In this document: positions 7,379 to 12,468 of the stretch, piece by piece
Layout: each line of letters opens with the position of its first letter
Position numbering within the stretch: position 1 is the first letter of the stretch
From: Acetofilamentum sp.
GTDB lineage: Bacteria; Bacteroidota; Bacteroidia; Bacteroidales; JAFGUD01
NCBI GenBank assembly: GCA_020722645.1
Contig: DYKL01000070.1
Span: forward strand, 1 to 12,468
Length of the DNA stretch: 12,468 nucleotides
Reading direction: 5' to 3'
Position numbers and translations under genes: made by a program
The notes under the pieces: model-generated
Told to the model about the DNA's origin: nothing
Databases searched by the model: none
The model's input: only the letters and a program-made list of their open reading frames with translations

Positions 7379-7924
7379 CTAAATTTTTGTTGGGGTTTGT
7401 TCAAAATTTTTGTCCTTAGCAATTTTTCTAGATAAAGTAAAGAAATAGTCAGAAAGGCGGTTTATAAAAACTAATATATTTTTATCAACTTTATCTTTAT
7501 CGTTAAGTTCAATAATTCTTCTTTCGGCACGACGACAAATTGTTCTGCATATATGAGCCGAAGCAACTTCTTGCAAACCGCCGGGGAGAATAAAATTTTT
7601 TAGTGGCGGTAATTCATCAGTCATTTTATCAATAGATTTTTCTAAAAAAGTTATCGTAGATTCTTCAATAGGTCTTAATTTATCTATAAACTTGTCATTT
7701 TCATTAGCTAAAAGCCCCATAATGTCGAAAAGAGTTTGCTGAATGCACTCGAGTTCCTTATTTTGTTCGTTTGAAATATTTAAACTTCTTAAAAAACCGA
7801 TGTTTGAGCTTAGTTCATCAACTGTTCCGTATGCTTCTACTCTGTAATGATATTTCGGAACTCTACTGCCACCAAGAAGTGAAGTTGTACCGTCATCACC
7901 GCCTTTTGTATATATTTTGCTCAT
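7379..7924 (-). CDS. PduO-type ATP:cob(I)alamin adenosyltransferase
   Basis: A 181-residue protein of the PduO/MMAB family, which transfers the adenosyl group of ATP to cob(I)alamin or cob(I)yrinic acid diamide to make coenzyme B12. The N-terminal ATP-binding segment is TKGGDDGTTSLLGGSRVPK (residues 6-24), followed by RVEAYGTVDEL (28-38). The C-terminal half has CRTICRRAER (126-135), the conserved arginine/glutamate active-site helix, and NRLSDYFF (155-162). Length is normal for the family. The usual TKTGD is TKGGD here, a small deviation. It starts 7 bases after the sensor stop, so the two are cotranscribed. An adenosylcobalamin-dependent enzyme such as methylmalonyl-CoA mutase presumably lies elsewhere; none is in the window. 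Confidence 0.92.
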   Translation of the reverse strand: MSKIYTKGGDDGTTSLLGGSRVPKYHYRVEAYGTVDELSSNIGFLRSLNISNEQNKELECIQQTLFDIMGLLANENDKFIDKLRPIEESTITFLEKSIDKMTDELPPLKNFILPGGLQEVASAHICRTICRRAERRIIELNDKDKVDKNILVFINRLSDYFFTLSRKIAKDKNFEQTPTKI

Positions 7925-7931
7925 ATAGTTT

Positions 7932-10900
7932 TTAAATTTTAACAGCCATTAATAAGATATCATCAAACTGGAAAAAATTACCTTTCCATTTAAAAAACTG
8001 ATTTTCAAAATATTCTTTTTGGTTTTCCAAAGACATTTTACTTGCATTCAAAATCATTTTTTTGAACCTCAAAGTAGTCATTTTCTGATTCTTAATATCA
8101 TTAAACTGATCTGTAAAACCATCAGAAAACAGATAAAAAAATATCATTTTCAAAGTAGTCAATATCAATATCAACAAATTGAATTTCTTTGATAAAAAAC
8201 CAACCGGATTTTTGTTAGGCTTATATTCAATCAAAACCTGTTCGGAATTAATTTTGTTATCTTCCAAAAGTCTTATTTTGTCTGAAATAATATTTTTATC
8301 AAAATCAGCCTTGTTTTTTGCTACAATAAGAGGGATATTTGCTCCGGAATATTTAATGACATTAGTTTTTCTGTTATAAATACAAAGCACCATATCAAGA
8401 CCGTCTTTTGTAACAACAGAGTAGTCTTTTTGCTGCAAAACTTCTTTAATCTGAGAACGCATAGTATCAAGAATCTGGCTTGGAGTTGTAATTTCACGTC
8501 TTGGAATAATATCGTTCAGTAAAGAAATTCTGAGCATACTCAAAAAAGCTCCGGGAACACCGTGTCCTGTGCAATCAGCAACTAAAAAAACTTTGTATTC
8601 GTTGATGTCCTTGACATAAAAGAAATCTCCGCTGACAACATTTTTGGGCAGATAAAAAATAAAATGTTCTCTGAAAATTTTGGACATTGAGTCTTTGTGA
8701 GGTAACAATGCAGTTTGAATTTTGGCAGCATAATCAATACTTGCTGAAATTTCGCTATGTACTTTTTCAATTTTTGATTTTTGTTGATTAATAATTTCAG
8801 TCCTTTCTTCAACTTTCTTTTCCAAAATTTCGCGTTCTCTGACAAGAGCTTTTTCTCGGATTTTTATGATTAAAATGACTAATAAAATCAATAAAACAGC
8901 ATATAAAATAAATGCGTAAATTGTAACCCAAAAAGGTGGCTTAATTATAATTTTCAAACTAATTCCCTGTTCATTCCAGATACCATCGTTATTAGAACCT
9001 TTTATTCGTAAAGTGTATTTTCCGGGAGGCAGTTTTGAGAATGTAACAAATCTTCTGTTTCCAATATCTACCCAGTCATCATTTATTCCTTCCATTTTGT
9101 AGGAATATTTGTTTAATGGCGGGAAAGTGTAGTCTAAAGCAGAAAATTTTATTGTATATTCGTAATCCTCTCTTGAAAGCTCGATTTCAGAACCGTTAAA
9201 AACAGGTATTTTTCTTTCGCCCGATTTATTCAGTACTGCAATATCTGTAAAAACCAATTGCGGGACATAAGTATTAAAATAGATAGAATCAGCATAAAAA
9301 GAGTTAAATCCGTTCATACCTCCAAAAAATATTTCGCCATCAGAGCTTTGGTGCACAGCATTAAGAATGAATTCAACACTTTGCAATCCATCAAAAAGCG
9401 AATAATTAACAAATTTTTGGTCTTGTGAATCAAATCTTGCAAGTCCGTAGCCTGTAGCAAACCAAATGTCGTTATTTTTATCTTTTAAAATCTCATATAT
9501 TAATTTGTCCGGTAATCCGTTGTGTGTTGAATAATGAATAAAAACAGAGTCTTTTACATTAAAATAATCTGCACCTGACTGTGTTCCTATCCAGATATTT
9601 CGGGTTTCATCTTCACATAAAGAAACGACAAAATTATCGCACAATGTATTATTATCAGCTTCATTGCGGGTTATTTTATAGACTTTTGATTTGTTTCTAT
9701 CGTAAAAATTCAATCCTGTAGATGTTGCAATCCAGATGTTATGTTTGGCATCTACCAAAATATCGTAAATAAGATTGCCAGTAATTGATTTCTCGGAATT
9801 TTCGGCAGACAATTTTTCAATAAAATTCATATTATCGTCAAGATAATAAACATCATTATCAGTAGCAATCCAATAACGATTTTCAAAATCCTGAATTAAA
9901 TTAAAAATTCTGTGGTTTTCAAGATTTGACATAGAATTGTTTTTGTAATATGCTGAAATTCTGACAAATGTTTCAGAGTTTTTATCAAAAACGAAAAGAC
10001 CATCACGTGTACCAATGCAAAAGTCATTTAAATTATTTTTAAAAATGCAATGAATAAAATCGTTCGGAATATAATATTTTCCTGACATTTGAGATGAATA
10101 ATAAACAATTTTACCTGAATTACGGTTAATTATATTAAGTCCTTTCCCCCAGTTTCCTACCCATATAATGCTGTCATTAACTTTATATATTGAGGCTATT
10201 AAATTATCAAGTAATTCATACAACTCAACAGTTTTGTTTTTCTGGTAAAGTTTAAACTTTTTGGGCTTCAAATCAGCAGTTGACAATTCTTTAAGTGTGC
10301 CAGCCCAAATATTTTCGGTTTTGTCTATTAAAACAGAATAAACTAAATTGTGTGAAATTGAGGAATTTTCAGTTGAGTAAAGATACAATTCAGGTTTATT
10401 CAGGTTTTTCATTTTCATTTTTATCAAACCACTGTTTGTACCGAGCCAATATATATTTTTTTTGTCTTTGATAACTGAATAAACAATATTATCGGTCAAA
10501 ATCGGCAGGTAATCTGACGGATATATTTCAGAAAAAGTTTTTTCGGTTCTTTTATAAATATGTATTCCGTTAGAAGTTCCAAACCATAAATTTTGTAGTT
10601 CATCTTCAAATATTGAATAAACAATAATGTCAGAATTATCATTGCTAAGTGAAAAAATTTTTGATTCTTTGTTTTTAGGATTGTAAAAGAATATACCTTT
10701 AACAGTTGCCGCCCAAAAATTACCGTCAATATCTTCAAAAACAGGCAAAGTGTAATCCTTTACGGAAAAATCTTCACAAAAAGGTTTTTTAATTTGCTCA
10801 ATTTCAAGATTTTCGGAATTTAAAACGTACAGAAACCTATGTGAATTTATAATTATATTGTTATTTTTACTTTTTGTAAGACCGTAGATAAAATCAATGT

Positions 10901-11276
10901 CTGTTTCTTTGCTGCCGGATAAATTAAAATGCTCAAAAGTCTGAGTTTTTCTGTCAAATTTATTCAAACCGTTTTTTGTTCCAATCCACAAGTTATTGTT
11001 TTCATCTTCGATAATTGAAAAAATCCAGTTGTTTGATATAGAAGTTGAATCATAAGGATCGTAAAAATAAGATTTAAATTCGTAGCCGTCAAAACGGTTC
11101 AAGCCGTTCTGAGTACCGAACCATAAATATCCATAAGAGTCTTGAAATGAACAGATTATAACACTCTGTGAAAGTCCGTCTTGTTTTGTAAGTTGCTTAA
11201 ATTGTAGATTTTGAGCATTAATGAAACAAAAAGGTATAAAAATAAGAATTATAAAAAAAAATATTTTTTTTACCAT
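7932..11276 (-). CDS. Two-component-propeller sensor with Y_Y_Y domain and SpoIIE/PP2C phosphatase output
   Basis: A 1114-residue membrane sensor. The start at 11276 (MVKKIFFF) gives a clean signal peptide ending ...INAQ; a longer frame opens at 11345 but puts 23 residues before it. About fourteen propeller blades follow (W-x-G-T-x-x-G-L type: YLWFGTQNGL, LWIGTKNGL, IWIGTQSGA and others), enough for two seven-bladed propellers. Then come a Y_Y_Y domain (about 715-780), one membrane helix (about 784-806), a coiled coil (807-850) and a SpoIIE-type phosphatase. Its metal-binding residues are intact: SGDFF (Asp884), DCTGHG (901-906), SDGFTDQF (1051-1058) and DDILLM (1105-1110). There is no histidine kinase or HTH domain. 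Residues of about 1030-1047 seem to be read in the wrong frame. It probably couples a periplasmic ligand to serine/threonine dephosphorylation, for example of an anti-sigma antagonist; target unknown. Confidence 0.88.
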   Translation of the reverse strand: MVKKIFFFIILIFIPFCFINAQNLQFKQLTKQDGLSQSVIICSFQDSYGYLWFGTQNGLNRFDGYEFKSYFYDPYDSTSISNNWIFSIIEDENNNLWIGTKNGLNKFDRKTQTFEHFNLSGSKETDIDFIYGLTKSKNNNIIINSHRFLYVLNSENLEIEQIKKPFCEDFSVKDYTLPVFEDIDGNFWAATVKGIFFYNPKNKESKIFSLSNDNSDIIVYSIFEDELQNLWFGTSNGIHIYKRTEKTFSEIYPSDYLPILTDNIVYSVIKDKKNIYWLGTNSGLIKMKMKNLNKPELYLYSTENSSISHNLVYSVLIDKTENIWAGTLKELSTADLKPKKFKLYQKNKTVELYELLDNLIASIYKVNDSIIWVGNWGKGLNIINRNSGKIVYYSSQMSGKYYIPNDFIHCIFKNNLNDFCIGTRDGLFVFDKNSETFVRISAYYKNNSMSNLENHRIFNLIQDFENRYWIATDNDVYYLDDNMNFIEKLSAENSEKSITGNLIYDILVDAKHNIWIATSTGLNFYDRNKSKVYKITRNEADNNTLCDNFVVSLCEDETRNIWIGTQSGADYFNVKDSVFIHYSTHNGLPDKLIYEILKDKNNDIWFATGYGLARFDSQDQKFVNYSLFDGLQSVEFILNAVHQSSDGEIFFGGMNGFNSFYADSIYFNTYVPQLVFTDIAVLNKSGERKIPVFNGSEIELSREDYEYTIKFSALDYTFPPLNKYSYKMEGINDDWVDIGNRRFVTFSKLPPGKYTLRIKGSNNDGIWNEQGISLKIIIKPPFWVTIYAFILYAVLLILLVILIIKIREKALVREREILEKKVEERTEIINQQKSKIEKVHSEISASIDYAAKIQTALLPHKDSMSKIFREHFIFYLPKNVVSGDFFYVKDINEYKVFLVADCTGHGVPGAFLSMLRISLLNDIIPRREITTPSQILDTMRSQIKEVLQQKDYSVVTKDGLDMVLCIYNRKTNVIKYSGANIPLIVAKNKADFDKNIISDKIRLLEDNKINSEQVLIEYKPNKNPVGFLSKKFNLLILILTTLKMIFFYLFSDGFTDQFNDIKNQKMTTLRFKKMILNASKMSLENQKEYFENQFFKWKGNFFQFDDILLMAVKI
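8135..8199 (-). other. Compensated frameshift segment in the phosphatase domain
   Basis: Between NPVGF and YLFSDG the encoded frame gives a hydrophobic string unlike the family (KKFNLLILILTTLKMIFF). The neighbouring frame of the same bases reads EIQFVDIDIDYFENDIF, which fits the usual acidic, strand-forming sequence before the SDG motif. Adding one T to the six-T coding-strand run (8194-8199) and removing one from the seven-T run (8135-8141) would restore the expected protein with no change in length. Confidence 0.8.
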
Positions 11277-11350
11277 AATTATTTTACTTATTAATAATTT
11301 TGTATATTTAGGACAAAAAAATATGCAATTTAAAATTTTGAACAAAAAAA

Positions 11351-11857
11351 CTAATGTTTACCGCAACCTTTGCACTTATGACCCTGATGTTCTAATTCGT
11401 CTTTAGTTGCATCACGAATTGACAAGATTTCGCCTGAGAAAAATAATTTCTTTCCTGCCAAAATATGATTGAAGTCCATTACCACAAACTCATTGTCAAA
11501 AGATTTGATTAGCCCGTTTAAAATATGTCCGTTGCTCATTTTCATAGGTACAACATTGTCGATTTTCAGGAGGGATTTGTCGATAATACCGTCTTTTTTG
11601 AAAACATCAACAGGAACGTTTACAATAGCTTTTTCTGAATATTCACCATAAGCTTCGTCAGGTTCGAGAGAAAATTCAAATTTATCTTGAACCTTTAAAC
11701 CTGAAAGATTTTGTTCAAATTTCGGCAACATTTTACCTAAACCGAAAATAAACGAAAGAGGTTCTTCCGTAGAAGTTTTCTCAAAAATTTCGTTTTGTTT
11801 GTTATCTAATGTTAACTCATATTTTAAAGAAACAAATTTTTTGTCGTCAATTTTCAT
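11351..11857 (-). CDS. slyD: SlyD-type FKBP peptidyl-prolyl cis-trans isomerase
   Basis: A 168-residue cytoplasmic isomerase and chaperone. The FKBP core is split by the SlyD insert-in-flap domain: N-terminal strands (FVSLKYELTL), PLSFIFGLGKMLPKFEQNLSGL (33-54), PDEAYGEY (66-73), insert about 74-122, then MDFNHILAGKKLFF (127-140) and the closing strand. The tail ends HQGHKCKGCGKH, a short His/Cys metal-binding tail as in SlyD proteins that bind nickel, although much shorter than in E. coli. I start at the ATG at 11857 (MKIDDKKF), the family's normal beginning, instead of the in-frame ATG at 11878, because a promoter -7 box lies 30 bases upstream of it. It leads the gene group that includes the sensor and adenosyltransferase, 74 bases before the sensor start. 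Confidence 0.88.
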   Translation of the reverse strand: MKIDDKKFVSLKYELTLDNKQNEIFEKTSTEEPLSFIFGLGKMLPKFEQNLSGLKVQDKFEFSLEPDEAYGEYSEKAIVNVPVDVFKKDGIIDKSLLKIDNVVPMKMSNGHILNGLIKSFDNEFVVMDFNHILAGKKLFFSGEILSIRDATKDELEHQGHKCKGCGKH

Positions 11858-11870
11858 TTTTTTTAGTTGA

Positions 11871-11900
11871 TTTGTCAATAATTCTGCAAATATAATTTCA
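11871..11900 (+). promoter_or_regulatory. Weak predicted promoter of the NUDIX gene
   Basis: TTTG (11871-11874) and TAATTTCA (11893-11900) lie 18 bases apart, close to the Bacteroidota -33/-7 layout, though the last two bases of the -7 box deviate from the consensus. The box overlaps the oppositely oriented slyD -7 element by two bases, so the two promoters could compete. Confidence 0.3.
11887..11894 (-). promoter_or_regulatory. Predicted -7 box for slyD
   Basis: On the minus strand TATATTTG (11894 to 11887) is an exact match to the Bacteroidota -7 consensus TAnnTTTG, about 30 bases before the chosen slyD start. No clear -33 TTG element is visible at the expected distance; a T run overlapping the NUDIX start codon occupies that place. 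Confidence 0.45.
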
Positions 11901-11917
11901 AAAAGTTAAAATAAAAA

Positions 11918-12301
11918 ATGAAAAACAAAATAAATGTAGTAGCCGGAGTTATAGTCAATAGTGATAAAAAAATATTACTTGCAAAAAGAAAATCTGGTAA
12001 ATGGGAATTTCCGGGAGGTAAAGTAGAGTTGGGAGAAACAAATCAAAAAGCATTGGAAAGAGAATTATTTGAAGAATTCGGAGTTAATACAAGAACAGAA
12101 GATTTTATTGGTTACAGCACATCAGAAAATAAAAATACAATTATTGATTTATTTGCTTATAAAAGCATTGTGCTGGAAGGAGATTTTAAATGCAAAGTAC
12201 ACGATGAAATCATTTGGGAAATACCAAATAACATAAAAAAATATGATTTAAGTGAACCAGATAAAGAAATCTGTGAAATACTTATTAGAGTTAGTTCATA
12301 A
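11918..12301 (+). CDS. MutT-like NUDIX hydrolase
   Basis: A 127-residue protein with a perfect Nudix box at residues 34-56 (GKVELGE, seven residues, RELFEEFGV), matching G-x5-E-x7-REU-x-EE-x-GU, which coordinates the Mg ions for cleaving nucleoside-diphosphate-linked compounds. The flanking sequences VVAGVIVNSDKKILLAKRK and KWEFPGGK are those of the MutT/8-oxo-dGTP diphosphatase branch, and the length fits MutT. The likely role is removal of oxidised dGTP or a similar housekeeping hydrolysis; exact substrate is not provable from the sequence. It is transcribed divergently from slyD with a 60-base gap and is the only plus-strand gene here. No Shine-Dalgarno precedes the ATG; the leader is A-rich. 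Confidence 0.88.
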   Translation: MKNKINVVAGVIVNSDKKILLAKRKSGKWEFPGGKVELGETNQKALERELFEEFGVNTRTEDFIGYSTSENKNTIIDLFAYKSIVLEGDFKCKVHDEIIWEIPNNIKKYDLSEPDKEICEILIRVSS

Positions 12302-12393
12302 AGTTGAATGTTCATTAAGTATTAGCATTTGATTTTCAACAAAATATACATACAGGGAAGGCTTTATAAACTTGGCACTTTACGTTAATTTTT

Positions 12394-12441
12394 CAATTAG
12401 CAAATTAGCAAATCATTGATTTTCAATCAATTACTAATTTG
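12394..12441. repeat. Small octamer cluster with interrupted hairpin
   Basis: The words caattagc and aaattagc (12394-12409) are identical to octamers of the large array, followed by a degenerate one (aaatcatt). They run into an interrupted inverted repeat: CAAATTAG (12401-12408) pairs with CTAATTTG (12434-12441), and ATTGATT (12415-12421) pairs with AATCAAT (12425-12431) around a 3-base loop. It could end transcription of the NUDIX gene or of a gene entering from the right; no clear U tract is seen. Confidence 0.55.
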
Positions 12442-12468
12442 TTACACGTACAAAATCAATTTGCTGAA

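Noticed and set aside
8135..8199. Programmed ribosomal frameshifting to explain the altered frame in the phosphatase
   Set aside because: The gene stays open across both sites, so no shift is needed for full-length product, and two opposite programmed shifts 55 bases apart would be needed to restore the family sequence. Indels or read errors in homopolymers are simpler.
11277..11345. Sensor start at the upstream ATG (11345)
   Set aside because: The extra 23 residues are not signal-peptide-like in order, whereas the ATG at 11276 gives lysines, a hydrophobic core and an alanine-containing cleavage site at once.
12434..12468. Tail of a minus-strand gene entering from the right edge
   Set aside because: Two frames reach a stop after about eight to ten codons (for example QQIDFVRVTN then stop), but the stretch is too short to recognise and overlaps the hairpin, so I do not call it.

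Overview
The window looks like a chromosomal segment from a low-GC member of the Bacteroidota. The reasons are the very AT-rich composition, start codons without Shine-Dalgarno sequences (A/T-rich leaders instead), -7 boxes of the TAnnTTTG type, and a giant surface sensor built of Bacteroidota-style two-component propeller repeats followed by a Y_Y_Y domain. I cannot name the genus from sequence alone.

Positions 1-6629 hold one tightly packed minus-strand operon that reads from right to left. It begins with a DPM1-like family 2 glycosyltransferase (GTG start, Bacteroidota-type promoter just upstream). A SAM methyltransferase, a UPF0104/lysylphosphatidylglycerol-synthase-type membrane protein, two family 39-like membrane glycosyltransferases and the start of another membrane protein (cut by the left edge, DUF2079-like) follow. 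Three junctions are 4- or 16-base overlaps. Together they resemble a polyprenol-phosphate-sugar pathway: the sugar is loaded on the lipid carrier in the cytoplasm, moved across the membrane, and transferred on the outer face by the GT39 proteins. Acceptor and sugar are unknown. Both GT39 proteins carry non-standard C-terminal extracytoplasmic modules.

Positions 6630-7378 carry no gene. They hold a promoter, long T and A runs, a perfect 17-bp inverted repeat, and a 528-bp tandem array in unbroken 8-bp register (66 octamers). This array graduates into a 24-bp unit and then a 48-bp alternating unit. A tiny related octamer cluster occurs near the right edge next to a hairpin.

Positions 7379-11857 are a second minus-strand gene group: a SlyD-type FKBP isomerase, a 1114-residue propeller sensor with a SpoIIE/PP2C phosphatase output, and a PduO-type cobalamin adenosyltransferase. 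The phosphatase domain shows a short reading-frame excursion bounded by two homopolymer runs, either compensating mutations or sequencing errors. Divergent from slyD is a small plus-strand MutT-like NUDIX hydrolase (11918-12301). The 60-bp gap between them holds overlapping face-to-face promoter candidates.

The most unusual items are the hierarchical octamer array, the compensated frameshift in the phosphatase domain, the repeat module on the first GT39 protein, and the glycosylation cassette as a whole.
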